A program made the position numbers and the translations under genes. Of a DNA stretch of 64,000 nt, positions 45,244 to 58,498 are shown one piece after another. Every line of letters starts with the position of its first letter. Positions within the stretch are counted from its first letter, which is position 1. The notes beneath the pieces are model-generated. The model worked only from the letters and a program-made list of their open reading frames with translations. It was not told the DNA's origin and made no database searches. Source of the stretch: Panorpa germanica (Eukaryota > Arthropoda > Insecta > Mecoptera > Panorpidae); the NCBI GenBank assembly GCA_963678705.1, contig OY783203.1, positions 7,378,001 to 7,442,000 of the forward strand, in the 5' to 3' direction.

Positions 45244-47570
45244 TATATCTATATAATTTAAGTTTGAGAATAAAATACATTTTAATAAAGATTTGTGGGC
45301 AAACCAGTCTCTCTAATAATTGGCAAAAAGCTCCTCAGGGCAAGAATCAAAAAGTAAAAGATTAATTCAGATTTATCGTGTAAAAGACAAGTTTTATCAA
45401 AATAATTTTATTAGTATAAGTATGAAGTTGAAATAAAATTGCCTTTTTTTGTAATCTGTGACGTAACAACCCTCCGGGGAATTCCTGTTCAGCGATCTAG
45501 TTCAAGCGAATCTCATATACGATATGTGATGGTGCCGCTTGCTGCTTGCCGTTTGCCGTTACCACCTCACGACGACTTGAGTTGGCTCTTGGCTTCGTTT
45601 GCCACCGAGAGAGAGAGTAAACTGGTGTAACGGTTTTGTAAGAAAGAACCATATATTATTTTCGGTAACTTTCACTCCGTAACACCGAACATAGACGATT
45701 TATTAGATTGGATGCTGATTTTTAGACAAGCAGAGAATAAAAAACGTGAAATGCTTACAGACTACACTCTCTCATGATGTTTAACGATAAGAGAAGCTAT
45801 TATGGCATGATCAGCGAATGGAAAATACCGATGCTGAATACCGAATTATGGAAGATTTTTCATCTCATTTATATACACGTATCTTATACTACTATTACAA
45901 GAAAATAACATTGTAGATGTAAACAGCATAAATAAAAAAATTGTTTCATGTGGAGCTTAATATTATCATTAACCTTCTGATGCTTCTCCTCTCATTGACA
46001 ATCTCCTCTATGGTGGAGCTTATATAGTGGAAATATTTTGTATGCTACTAAATCATTATCTAATTGATTTATAATTAGCGGTCATCCACTAAGTCACACG
46101 CAAAGCAGGGGTGAGTCATAATTCTCCGTCGCCTTACACATGTAATCTAAAATTCATCTTCCAAAAAAAGGAAAAAAATCTAGACCTAAAAACAAAATGA
46201 GATTGGGACACAATGTGGGACAAGACGGAGTTCACGAGAGCTGCGCGGGAAATTCAAAAAGTCTTTTTTTTATTTTATAATAATATGCCACGTTACAATA
46301 AGTACCTATGCTAAATATGAAAATTAACCTAGATAAAAAATAGTCGTTCAGTGACAGCTATATTTATGAATAACAATTAAAAATGTTGTGGTAGCTTTAA
46401 CACATTATGTCTTTTAGTATTTTAAAGCCAGACGAATATTTATCTAGTAGACTCACAGCTAGATAGTTTGGAATAGATACGGAAAAGTCACTGACTTATT
46501 AAGCATACTATATTATAATAAAACTTAGTACTTACTTACTTAGTATTTAGTAGTTACTAAAGGACATCTTTATATGTTGTTTCAGTGGAGACGCACCTTT
46601 AGCATACCCGTGCAATCACATAGCATGATCTTTGACATAAATATCTGAAGCTTTACGAAGAGGATAAGGTGAACGGTATCTAACCAGATTTAGACAAAGG
46701 TTAATGTATGCATTAACCTAACGCCTCACTCCTTGCACCCCGCACCCCTCGCTCTCTCACCACACATTTGCGCTGAATTGCCTGTGATTGTGTACTTTAT
46801 GTATCCTCTTTCCTGTTCGTCATACGTTTGCTTTAAACGAAAAATACCGCCGAAAAGTTTTTAATAACTTAATAAGAATAGCCTGACTGCTTGACAGCCT
46901 GAAGCAATACTCGAACCATCGCTCTATCACCAGTGGTGAACTGGATAGGGTGTCAACTTGCCCGATTACAAGTGGGACCTTTACGGACAAAGTAGGCTCT
47001 CAATGGTATTGACTGGTTACTATGGGTCCTTTATATTTTTAGATCCAGTACGCCTCTGTCTATCGTTATCTACATGCGCTATGTCTTTCTACTTACAAGA
47101 ACGTGTTATACATTTTATAAATGAAATACTTGTAAAAGTTTTTATGTTTTATTTTTATAAAATAAAAGCAAAAAACTATTATAAAGAAATGCAGTCTCGG
47201 TTAACATCAATCTAAAAGGTTTTGTAAGAGACAGGAACATGTGCCTACAGTTGAAGCAGCGGTTCTTAACTTTTTTAATGGCAGGTACACTTGGAACATT
47301 AGCTTAGGCGTATGATTGCACTTAGACAAACTTGTCATTGTCGTAAAAAGATCAAGTATTAACCACTTGAAAAGTATGCATACAAAGAAACATTGCCCAG
47401 TAAACAATTTGGTGAAGTGTCCCGCTTTGTGACGTTTCCATTACTATTGCACTTCAATTATGGTTCGCATTAACTTTAACTATTTGTTATTCCGACAGGT
47501 GAAGTGATTTCGCCATTTGTGACCGATAAAACAGACATTTAATATGGACGACTGTGAGAAACTGAACTCT
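45244..47570. other. DNA with only weak signals
   Basis: 46.08-46.26 kb contains CATCCACTAAGTCACACGCA, reminiscent of the TACGTCAC repeat at 60.98 kb. 45.47-45.63 kb is less AT-rich with an unsupported 63-codon frame. 46.92-46.99 kb has a tRNA-like string that I could not fold. No gene was recognised. Confidence 0.35.
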
Positions 47571-48245
47571 AAGTATGGCACCGTATTTAAGCGAATTTCT
47601 GCCGGACGTATACGGGCTACTACGCTTTACCTATCCGAACCCTGTAAATGTAATAAGATCGCTCTGGAGCTCTCAGACTGCACGCTACAAAGCCGTCCGA
47701 ATACGGGCGGCACTACCTCGCACATTAGAACCGTATAAAGGCGAATTTTATCCAAGCGTTACCACTACTACAACGATATCCTATCAGAACCTTTGTAAAT
47801 GCAAACAGCCGCCTCAGACTGGAGGGGATACCTAAGATCGCTTGTTCTTTCGCTGCAATACGGATTTTTTCGGGTCTATCGACGACATCGCGTATGACGA
47901 GTATGTTCTGCATGCAGTTTATGTTTGTATTTCAGTAAATCATGGACACCGATACCGATACCGATACGATAGAACTAAATTTAAATTCACGCCCACCAGA
48001 ACTCAGATATATAATAAATGCTAAAGTCCCTTTAATACCAGTAGTGTATCGATAAAAATTAAAGTTAAAGTTTGCTCTCATGATAAATTATATAAGTGCT
48101 AAAGAACTCCAATACACCCCCTAATACACGACTACAGACATCTGTGACACACATAGGCGGTTTGCTTTGTAGCTCATCCAATCCGCCGATTTACGTCCGA
48201 ATACGCCGTCGCTTAAATACGGTCCCATACTGAGACAGGCCTAAA
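47571..48245. mobile_element. TIR element with GC-richer interior (hAT-like?)
   Basis: AGTATGGCACCGTATTTAAG near 47572 and the complement of its partner, AGTATGGGACCGTATTTAAG near 48233, match at 22 of 23 positions over the longer arm. Possible 8-bp duplications, TGAACTCT, lie at 47563-47570 and 48246-48253. The right terminus has about 14 extra bases (TTTAGGCCTGTCTC) that the left lacks, so the left end may be eroded. The interior has short related blocks (CCGAACCCTGTAAATG, CAGAACCTTTGTAAATG). No transposase; the overlapping open frames are not genes. Confidence 0.6.
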
Positions 48246-48253
48246 TGAACTCT

Positions 48254-49284
48254 TTCAAAACAAAATTTTCTTGACAAAAAAAACATACGCATCTTCAATA
48301 TGAACTGCAAAATGTTTACTGAGTGGTATCAATTTTGTCTTAACGTTTTCTTAAAAATCTGATTAAATTTTATTCTATGTACAAAATATTGTTAATCTAG
48401 GTGTAATTAATTTGTCAAAAAAAAAAATGAAATTTTTCTATCGATTGTGAAGCGAGATATTTATAATTAAAGCACACATAATTAACATGCAACGGGCCAA
48501 TAAAGTATTAAACAAAAGACACAGTTTCGTGTATATCTGAAAACCCGTTCTTAGGAATGCTCTAAAAAAACTAATATTTAATAAAACAAAGAATTAGGAA
48601 TGCCTTAAAAAATAAAAATCATTGTTTTACACGCCGAAAAGTTTTGTCCACAGATCAATAACAACTTTAGTACAATACAATTACAACTAAACGACCTGGA
48701 AAATAGTAAATTGACGTTTGATACAATGACTATATAAAGGCAATGCAGCTATTTTTAAGTCGTGCTTAAAATTAATACCACTCTTTCAACATAGTAAACA
48801 ATTATAGTTTTATTGTACAGAAATAATGCACCAGTGGAGACGATCCTTTATGTAATGTTAATAAACACTCTGTTTTATTATTTATACATCCTCCGCTAGA
48901 AGAGTAAAAACATGATATTTTAAATTAATCTAAATACATTTTTTATTAGGATCATTACTTATTTTTTACATAAATAAAAAAAATTCAACCAGGAAATTAT
49001 AAATTAAAATTATTAGCTCGTTATGAAATATTTTTAATAAGGTTGCTTTATATAATTATTACAAACTGAGTGGCTAGATAGACAACATAATCAAGTTTCT
49101 TTAGTTTAGCAAAAATCGTGCCAATTTTAGAACCTAAGTCAATTACATCACCAGTTACAATTTGTATCTATTAATATCTTAAATTTAATGTTAACAAATT
49201 TAATAGACGAATGCGTGTTAAAATTAAGAACCGCTGATTGTTATCAAGTTATATTGATTATGTACTTACATAAACGTATTAGAT
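48254..49284. other. AT-rich DNA without recognised features
   Basis: No exon, SINE or element terminus recognised. Confidence 0.45.
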
Positions 49285-49372
49285 AACGGTGTGGTCCACA
49301 TATATGAGGCCACAACACCACAAATACTACTTACATAGTCGGAACATAGGCCAACGTTAAATAAAAAGAATA
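49285..49372 (+). repeat. SINE 3' fragment
   Basis: GGTCCACATATATGAGGCCA, then CATAGTCGGAACATAGG and CCAACGTTAAATAAA. Clear copy of the SINE 3' half. Confidence 0.6.
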
Positions 49373-50194
49373 CGAATGCGTGAATACGATAAACATTTAA
49401 AAATTATTTTTCAAGTTATCGTAATTATTAACACCTAAAATTTTTCATAAAATAAAAGATTTTCATTTAACATTTTTTGGTCTATAAAATCCGACAACGA
49501 ATCATAAATTTTTTATTATAAAACATAAAATTACATTATTTATGGTCTTCTATATATACTCGTTCTATAATATTTTATTAAAAATTTTAAAAGTAATTTG
49601 TTCTTCTTTTTATAAACAAGTACTAAAAGAATTCTATCAACTCTAAAATTAATTAGTATAAAAAAGAAGAAACAAAAGATCTAACATAAAAGTCTGCGAA
49701 AATAAAATTTAGTAAGGACGGGTGTTTTTTTTACGGAAGAGTTGTTTATCACACAAAGTCGTAATTCTTACAAGAGTTTATGTTTTAATAAATCCAACCT
49801 AAGTGCTTTTTTGAGTGAAAGTGAATGGATGGATGGGATAAGTAGAAGTTCAGAATCTGTAAAACTGATTTTCATTATGATAATAACCAGGATTTAACAA
49901 TGTGTGAACGAAACAAATACCTAATGTTCTTATTACTTAATATATTAGCCTGGACGCAGTGGCGTTACCATTAGTGAATTGCTTTTCAGCAGGAGAGATA
50001 ACATTTTGACAGTCAACATACTTGAAATTATTTGGTTATCTTTTTGTAACTTTTGTCTTCAATAACATATATTTTTTTAAATATTTGTTTGAGTGCAATA
50101 TTCTTATATTCTTATATGTTTCTTGTCTTATATGTTTGGTACGGTATGGTTTAGTATGGTCCATCAATGTTTTCCTATTCTAAAATTTCCTATT

Positions 50195-50460
50195 TCGATT
50201 TTCCTGTATTACTTCGTATTAATTCGTGAAAGATAGAAAGTTGAAATTTTGCATGTGTATTAAAGTATTCAATGCTGACATTTCTCAAAAATTAGAAATT
50301 CAAAAATTGAAAAAGAGGGGTTGAAGAAATTCGGGGGCCCGGTAGGGAACTTTGGAGAAAGTATTATTAATAAAAAAAAAATTCAAAATTTTATTTGGGG
50401 GCACATTATTTACCGAGAGTAAAAATTACCGAGAGTGTATAGGCTAACAAATTTTCAAAT
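50195..50460 (+). repeat. Dispersed repeat family A, copy 3
   Basis: GATAGAAAGTTGAAATTTTG, then GGGGCCCGGTAGGGAACTTT and CCGAGAGTAAAAATTACCGA. It has an internal deletion compared with copy 1 after GGAGAAAG. Confidence 0.6.
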
Positions 50461-51427
50461 TCAAATTTTAAACAGTTGTGTTTCTGTCAACTTTTGGATA
50501 TTTGAATTATAGTTTTAATGTCAATAAAAAATTAAAAACACGATAAATAAAAAATGAGTTCACAATCATATTAAATATACTTTGATACATTTTTACTAGA
50601 CGCCACTGCTTGTAAAATCCGAATACACAAGCTGCCGTGTAAGAAGCGATAACGCCAACATTTGAGTTACATGGTGGTATCAGGCATCATGATGTTCTTT
50701 CCATGAAAAGCGGAAACTAGAAATCCACCCGAAAGCAATACAATGAGGCTGTACTGCTTTGCCAAACACGATTAGAAGTTTAATCACAGCTAAAATAAAT
50801 GAACGAAAAAAACAACAAAAGTACACACACACAATCGACACTAAAATAAGCAGTAAAACTTTTTGACGGCTCAGGCTCACAGCAGTTTGACAATTTGGAG
50901 TTGGGAGTTGGATGAGAGGCTTCAATTTTTTATGGTTTATATGCTGTTCAACTTTTACGATATTTTAATGCCATCCCATTGTAAAAGATATCAACGCTAA
51001 AAACCCTAGAGAGTTCAAATGTTTAGCGAGAATAAACTTGAAGTGGTTTGTTGGGAAGATTGTAATAGATACGAGTATGCTCGTTTATTAAGCATGCTTT
51101 AAATTAATTACGTCTTTAACTGGAAATGTATTTTATTACTTTTTTTATTTCTTGGATTCAAAAACAAATTTTGAATAGACTAGCTTAATGCACTAATTAT
51201 GAGAGTGAAACAACGTGCAAGCGCAAAATAATTGCGGGTGGCACCTTTTCAAGATTTGCAAGTGTCAGATGTTGAGCCGACTCCACCACAGGTTCAGCCT
51301 AAGTGTCCACAGATTCTAAAAGTGGCCCTGTGTTACTAAGAAAACGTTTGTTACTAATAGACTTAATTTATCAATTCAAGTTGAAACATGTTCATCTATG
51401 GTAAGACTAATTATTGATTATTAGTCC
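50461..51427. other. DNA without recognised features
   Basis: The minus-strand frame 50680-50925 has a hydrophobic stretch (LLLILVSIVCVYFCCFF) but no start context, splice sites or family match that would support a gene. Confidence 0.35.
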
Positions 51428-51441
51428 ACTGAGTCTAAGTT

Positions 51442-51543
51442 TTATTTATTGTTAATTGTGTGTGCCTTTCGGCTTTACAATCTACCGTATTCTATTTCTT
51501 GTTACATTTCATTGCTATCTTAACAATTCAACCTTAAAACTAA
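51442..51543 (-). mobile_element. 102-bp LINE 3'-end insertion with 14-bp target duplication
   Basis: A perfect direct repeat, ACTGAGTCTAAGTT, at 51428-51441 and 51544-51557 brackets about 102 bp. Plus-strand TTTATTGTTAATTG and then CCTTTCGGCTTTACAATCTA corresponds to the 3' end of the LINE at 30606 (TTTATTGTTTATTG, CCTTTCGGCTCTACAATCTA). Only the last 100 bases were reverse transcribed. Confidence 0.8.
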
Positions 51544-52130
51544 ACTGAGTCTAAGTTACTCATCAATTAACAATTTTTATTTAATTAGCAAATTTATATT
51601 TCAAACTCATTTAATTATAAATTCTATTATAGTTTTAATGTATTATACGTATTAAATTGTAGATCTAACTTCTTAACTAGCTAAAAACTAGCTATCAAAT
51701 TTATTGTAAAATTTTACTTTGTATTTTATATGAAAGTATTCAAATAAAACACTTTCAAATATTAATTGCTTCCGCAAAACTAAAAACAAAATAAAAAATC
51801 TAAAATTGTTGAATATACATGTGGATTATAATATTTGAATGCGTATAACAACATTCCTCTAATTGCCGTTCTATTTTTATAATTAACGGAGCCGCTCATG
51901 CTATTTAAGGAGGAACGAGACCAGTCTGCTTGATAAATCGTTTTTTATATATTATTTAATATAGAATTCTAAATATCTATTTATTTTAAATTATTATCAG
52001 AAAACAACAAATAATTGTTATATATTAAATTATTTTTACTATAACAATATTAAATAGTAGTAGATTGATAATAATCAAATAAAATGCAGGTACTAACTTA
52101 ATCTTATAAATATCAGAAATTTATTACCAT

Positions 52131-52308
52131 CAGAGCCGATTCTGCTGCTTCTCTTATTTTAAAGAGTCACCGTATTGTTTCTCTCTAACTTAAGTTAGCC
52201 TAATAATTTGGTAGTAGGTGCCCCTTTTTTACAATTTGGCGTCTCCATCTTAGCGCTGGATGCGATCGTATCCTTCGCATTGACCTTGGACCGACTCTGA
52301 TAACGGTT
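52131..52308. repeat. Imperfect inverted-repeat element
   Basis: ATCAGAGCCGATTCTG at the left faces the complement ATCAGAGTCGGTCCAAGG at the right. The interior is less AT-rich (GATGCGATCGTATCC). The family and target duplication are unclear. Confidence 0.4.
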
Positions 52309-53359
52309 CAAGTAAAAGATAAACGTTTTAAATTACGTCACTAGTACAAAAGTTCATTTCTGATTTATAACTGTAATAACTTTTATTTAAAGTATGCGTG
52401 TCCCCACCAAATCATACCATATTTTATTACAATATACGCAAATACGTAATATGTATATAGTAATTAAAGTTTCTTGTCGTGAACTATTTTTTAATGTTTT
52501 TACATTTTAGTATGACATACCATATTTATCTTCTTGCAATTAACATATATATGTAATTACCATTTTAGTATCAAGTTTATTATAATGTTCAAAAACTATA
52601 TGAATGTAGAATTTTATCTCTATTAAAATAAATATTTTTAAATGTAAAAAACACAACAACCATTAAGCACAACATTTTAATGTTGGAAAGTGAAAGAATA
52701 TTCTAATGAAAAGATTCTGCCAATTTTTTTTTTTTGCATAGGTGATATCTATCTGACATTTGAGTGAAAAAGAATTGATATACTGATTTACTGCGAAAAC
52801 TAAACATTTGACGATTTGAAAACATTAAAACGCAGATTCCGTGTCACCTTAATAATCTGCAGTCCCATAAATTATCATCTGTTTCGCTTACAACAGCAAC
52901 ATGCTGTTACGGAGAAATATAATAGAGTGTTTCTATATATAGATGTATATTTTATGACTTAATTTTGTGCAAAGTCATATATTTAGGTTATTTGGCCAGT
53001 TATTGTAATAATTGTCATAAGAGTCTCGCCTTAAGTTTACATTTTTGTTCCCAATTACAAGTGCGTGCTTGCCATTTAAATTTCAGTACGGTATTAATAC
53101 GTTAGCATGGTACTCCCACATTTACACATTTACTTTTTAAATCAAAATTCTATAAATAAAATAATGTGATTAAAAAACGTAAGTTGTTTTCGAAATATGT
53201 AATTCAAGTATGGATGAATTTATTAAGTAACTTTTTAAAAAGTTTATACATATTTCAGTTGAACTATACGAGTATACAAGTTTAACCAAAACCAAAATTT
53301 TAGTATATTTCCTTATTTAAAAAAATTGCATTCAATGTTTCAATACTTATCCATAATTA

Positions 53360-53430
53360 TATTATCCATTATCGATGACCTTCTACAGTGTTAGATTTTT
53401 ATAGTGACGAGGTTTTATATATATATAGAT
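53360..53430 (-). repeat. SINE 3' fragment
   Basis: ATCGATGACCTTCTACAGTG, then GATTTTTATAGTGACGAGG, matches the complement of the SINE 3' half. Degenerate. Confidence 0.45.
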
Positions 53431-54292
53431 TTATATGTACTACACCAGTGCCTAATACATTTATGATTGCACGACTTCTTAAAACTATATATCAACAAAT
53501 TTCTGCAAAGCCACCCATTCAAAGAAACTGTTACAATTTTTATAATACAGAGGAACGATGAAAATAAAGATTAAATTATAATTAAGACATATTATCTCAA
53601 TACAATAAAGTAATATATCAATTAAATGTTTAGTTTCTGCTTGGATAATTTTTCAATGAATTAAATATCATAACAGCATTAAAACATAAAACACTTTCTT
53701 TTCCTTCCTCTGTAAAAAATTGAGAAATTCTCATTCAAGAACTTTTTTTTTTAGTTGAAGAACGGTGGCAATGACACTACCGCTACTGTCTGTGCGGCAG
53801 ACATATAAAACAAAATATAGTCCTTTCATTTAATATATTTTATTTTTAATACATTTAAGAGTTCCAAAAATAAATCTATTAATAATATATTTAACTGAAT
53901 GAAGTTTTTGGGATACACGTATACATATATATAAAAAAATATGTACACAAACAAATAAATCAGTCATTTGACTTTTATTCTTATACCAAATTTTAAATAA
54001 ACAACTAAGACTAAAATAATCCTTCCCGCTTACACACGAATGTGTACAGTGCAAATACAAATATTATTGTAACAAATACTGTAGTATCAATATTGAACAT
54101 AAGGTGTATTAAAACAATCATAGACGAGATTCTGACAGTATGTGTGCTACGTCATTTCGTAACGGTTAATTTCTGCATTAATATTTACCGACGGGTCGGT
54201 TAGCAGTCTGCCCTAAATATATTTTTAAATAATAGTATTTGTTCTTTTCTTAACTTGATTTATTTATCGTAGTTTCTATCTATATTTCCAGT

Positions 54293-54465
54293 ACTGAGTT
54301 GTATCATAGATGACCTCGTACTATGTTAACAGTTTTTGTGGTGCCATGTCCTCAATATGATTATGTACGTAATCTATTTAACTTATAAAAATATAACTTT
54401 GGTCCGGGATTAAAGCCCGAAAACATAGCTATCAGCGTGAATCATCCATGTCGTCAGTCTTTTCA
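54293..54465 (-). repeat. SINE, head to body
   Basis: ATCATAGATGACCTCGTACT and TTTGTGGTGCCATGTCCTCA are the complement of the 3' half. GGTCCGGGATTAAAGCCCGA is the complement of a box-B-like region near 54401. Nearly full length. Confidence 0.6.
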
Positions 54466-54772
54466 TATTTTTAGCACCTTTGACGGCTTGGAACGCAAAA
54501 ACTGATTTCCTCTGTGATAGCCGATATTAAAGTAGAAATTATCCGTTACGAACGTGTTTATTAATTCTAACTTACTTTTTCCAAAAGATCACTATTTCTC
54601 TAACTCTCGTTCTAATCTCAAATTAAATTTGATTTAGCAAAGTTTTAAACAAATAAAATATGTGCTTATAGTTAAGTTATGTTGTATACTTATGTATTAT
54701 TATGTAAAAGAAATTTTAACGAAAAAGTGACACAAATAATATTAAAATTGTATTTACGTTTGTATGTTCCAG

Positions 54773-54830
54773 GTTCGGATTACCGAGAACTTTGTCAACT
54801 CCAGGATTGAAATGGATAAACCCTGTTATG
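54773..54830 (+). CDS. Candidate exon of an unidentified plus-strand gene
   Basis: TTTGTATGTTCCAG acceptor, 58 nt, GTAAATATAC donor. Two frames are open: VRITENFVNSRIEMDKPCY and FGLPRTLSTPGLKWINPVM. The GC content is well above the flanks and the splice motifs are in good agreement with consensus. I recognise no family and see no clear neighbouring exon, so strand and frame are provisional. 53.5-54.29 kb to its left shows nothing else. Confidence 0.3.
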
Positions 54831-55447
54831 GTAAATATACTAAACTTAAATTTTTTATTATGAATTACTCATTTGACAATTTGAATTTGCAGTAGAGTAG
54901 TGATTTAGAAAAATGTCTTGATGTTTATGTAAATGTATATTCTCATAAAGTTTTAAAAACTTCCTAGTTTAAGTTTCAAATTTATGTATTTTCTGATTTA
55001 CATATACATATACTAGTATTTCCGTTTACATTAAATTTATGTTGCATGTTGTAACAACATAAATATTAAAACATATCTCTGCAATAATTAAATGATCACT
55101 ATTTGCAAGTCCTGCGGTCATGTGTACTGAGTACTGAATACTGACGCTATACTCACTGTAGCATATTCTGTTCGAGATTGTTGTACGCTATAGGCACAAC
55201 AGCCTCGTAAACATGTTCAGATTTATTATTTACAACACATAGTCAACTGACAATTTGTTTTCATAATGGATGAATCATAACTAGGGACAAGTTATTTTCA
55301 AGAGCATTGATGGTAAACATTTGCAAGTAGGGGAAGCAAATTTTCCATATCTTGGTTGTTCCAAAAATTACCTGAAGAGACAACATCAATTCTTGATTCT
55401 TAATTTTTTTTATTGAAATATTGGTAAATATATGTATGGCATTTTTT

Positions 55448-55590
55448 TAAATTCAAATTATGAGAGTTTGCCAGTGACTCCTGCTTAAAAAAGGTTGTGC
55501 CGTATAAAATTCACCATCGTATCATCGGCTTACAACCTCTTTTAAGCATGAATCACTGGCGAATTCTCGTAATTTGAACTATATTTAAAT
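55448..55590. mobile_element. Hairpin MITE
   Basis: The left arm TTCAAATTATGAGAGTTTGC and then CTTAAAAAAGGTTGT pair with the right arm, whose complement reads TTCAAATTACGAGAATTCGC and then CTTAAAAGAGGTTGT. The loop is about 20 bases. One arm recurs at 18.87 kb. No coding sequence. Confidence 0.6.
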
Positions 55591-57009
55591 TTTGAAGTTT
55601 AGTTTTCCCACTTATGGTAGCTCTTCGTTTGACGTCACAGAAGAAAATAATCGAGCTTATTTTTCTTTTTTCACAAGAATCATAATATAAAACTTGATGA
55701 GATGCACAAACCAACTATAAGTAGTAATTTACGTATCATACACATACTAGTACCATATACATCTTTGTTGTATAAGTAGATGACAAATCAACGAATGTGA
55801 CATCAGATGCAGATTTAATTTTTATAACTTTGAATCGCTTTATTGATAAATGGTCAATTTTGCGACTCATTAACAAATAATTGGACATTTTATCGTTTAA
55901 TAGAAATGAAGTCATGGTTCACAAAACCCATTCAACATTTTATTTTTATCCTAAGTTCATAATTCAGTTAATTTCATTTCTTAAATAAATACATTAGAGC
56001 TCCAATTTACGTTGTTGTAACCTTATTCCTATATGTAACAATGTACTTCAATAAGAGTTTTGTTAATTGGTATCTCAATTAACTACATATTTCATGAAAA
56101 ATATAAATTACTAAACTAATTGGTAAAATATTACTAAGTGTTTCGATACGACTAGATTTTATGAATGACACAACTTCGGAAACGACGCAAATTGGGACCC
56201 TATTTAAAACACAAAAATAAGAACATATCTAACTGGATTTCTTTGAGGAAACAAGATCAATTGGTACTCAAATTACCGTTGCCATAATAATACATCAGTC
56301 ACATAGCAATACATTGACTATCACGACCGCAAATATGCAATTATGTTCAAATAAGTTTCAATTTTATGGAAGAGTTTAGCAGTTAAAAAATTCATTTAAA
56401 AAGCTAGGATCAAAAAAAATTATTGAATAAAACTACAAAATAAATGAATAGGCACACTAGATCAATTCAATTGGATAAAGGAAAGGTTATTTATTTTTCA
56501 AACAGTCAATTTTTCTTGAATTTGCCGTAATACCAAAAAAGCCGGTAAAAACGATGGACAAAACTACGAACACCAACGTTGGACGCATCGTGTGCTCAAT
56601 GCTAGAACTAGGTGTGTCTAACGTTTACGTTGGAAGAAGTTCGGACTGTCAGTCTTTTAACCCGCGTTAAAAGGAATTTTTGTACCTTCATCATACGCTT
56701 GATTCACATGTCGTCCACTGTTGCAGAAATCATCCAACAAAGAAAGGTTTTATACTTGAAGGTGTTTTTATTTACTTGAAAGCTTTTGTTAAACAGTGTC
56801 AGTGTGATCCAAAAATTCGTTCCACCGTGTAGTAGGAAACTTGCCATGTCAATCTTCCAATATTTGACTCACACGTTACAAACAAGCATTTGAATCAAAC
56901 GTTCATCGCATCGTTTGATACCGGCTAAAGAAGTTGTTCAAGTGGCCTTTTCCATATGTACCATTTAGGACTCGTAGGCATTCAGTGACGGGCCCTAGTT
57001 AATCTTGTG
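55591..57009. other. DNA without recognised features
   Basis: A short inverted pair (CCAACGTTGG near 56573) lies in otherwise unremarkable AT-rich DNA. No exon or element recognised. Confidence 0.4.
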
Positions 57010-57358
57010 ACTCTAAATCAAATTCCTAGTTACGCTACTGATTGAATCGTAATAGAAAATGTCTTTGTTCGTATACGGTTTAAAACAAAACACAAGGACA
57101 TTAGGATACCAGGACCAGAACCAGGACAAAGCACGAAAACCACAATTAATCGTGTCGTGGTATCCGCAATAAAACCCGGTCGACGGCGACGGTCGTCGGT
57201 CGATGGTAGTACCAGTACAAAACCACGCCGTGTAAGTGAACGAACGGTATGGTACGAGTAACAGAATATTGTAACAAATGATGAGGTCGTATTGTGTTGT
57301 TAAGTCGCGCTTTGGTTCCATTGTGTACTAAACCCCTGTAAACTGTAAACTGTAAACC
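57010..57358. other. Palindrome-rich, GC-balanced segment
   Basis: GGTCGACGGCGACGGTCG followed by GTCGGTCGATGG forms overlapping imperfect palindromes near 57178. CTGTAAA is repeated three times at about 57336-57356. The minus-strand open frame 57013-57321 has no domain. It could be a regulatory region or part of a degraded element. Confidence 0.3.
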
Positions 57359-58498
57359 ACATTTAGAGGTTTCTCTTCGAAATTGTTGGATATAAAGTTA
57401 AATGTGTTATTTATATAAAATAATTAACTGTTATAAAGTCTTAATTTAGTTCAACTTGAAATTATAATAAACGGTTATATAATTCACTTAAAATATGAAA
57501 TTATATGTAAATTAATTTTTACGTCTGTACTTCCTCCTCCAAATAACAGTACTTATATTCAGTATTTATATGTACCCAATAAACATTTTGACATCATATT
57601 AAAAATGCGTATGATTTTCTTGTCATGAAACAATTCAATTTGATTTCACTTGTTCAAGGGATATGTCAGTGATATAAACTACAAATAGAAAAACAACTTC
57701 ACCTGGCCTCACTGAATCTATAAACCTGGCCAACTGTATCTAATCATGATTGCCTTGCATCCTATCCAAGCGAAATCAATTGTATATAGTCATTATTGAA
57801 CCTTGTTTTGGGGCCTATGTTGGTTCGGTATACTTCTGTTTGCAACCTCTTTAATTCGTACCGTTATTTCAATTTAGCGATAGTTATGTTGTCTTCTTTC
57901 TTTAAAATCAGAAAAACGTTTGTGGGACGCTTTCCATTCACTCTGAAATTTTGTCCTTATCTCCGTTATGGTCACCCCCAAGAAGATAACATATTCCCAA
58001 GAGGATGTGTCGGGTGAATACGATGGCTGATGGCATCATGCAGTGTTTTTTGTGTCCAAAATTCCACAAATTGGAACGAAAGTAAGTGCTGTCACTCTGC
58101 TGCTATTTACAATTGTCATTAATTTCATCCCCAGAATGTAAAAATTGCTTTACAATACATCTTCAACAACATAATAGTGATTAGATGGATTAGTTCCATA
58201 ATTTCTGCTAAAACGCTAGAGCGACAAAATCACGAATGCAGCAACTAATTATCAGCAATTTAACAAGTTCACCATTTGGTTATTTCTCTTCTAGTAAAGT
58301 CATATATCGTCAGCTCGTCATTGATTTAGGGTGCAGGTGCTTTGTTTACGAGATTTTGGTGTGTTCTATTTCTTAATCGTATCACCGATTTTTCGAATAC
58401 TTTATCTTATTGGTTCTATATATGTATTCGTTGCAATTTATCTAAATAAAGGGGCTCTAAATAAAATATATGTGTAGCTATTTATTACATACTACTCG
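57359..58498. other. DNA without supported genes
   Basis: 57.9-58.1 kb includes TCGGGTGAATACGATGGCTG, faintly like the reverse of a mariner catalytic region, but a consistent frame cannot be read. The plus-strand frame 57796-58017 has no family match. Confidence 0.3.

Noticed and set aside
46900-46990. tRNA-like string (GTGAACTGGATAGGGTGTCA)
   Set aside because: I could not build a cloverleaf or find box A and box B at the right spacing, and it does not match the local SINE head.
47842-48024. 60-codon ORF with RYRYRYDR
   Set aside because: It arises from a short CCGATA tandem repeat within a TIR element.
57900-58090. Possible minus-strand mariner remnant (TCGGGTGAATACGATGG)
   Set aside because: Only about 15 bases look familiar and no frame gives consecutive transposase motifs.
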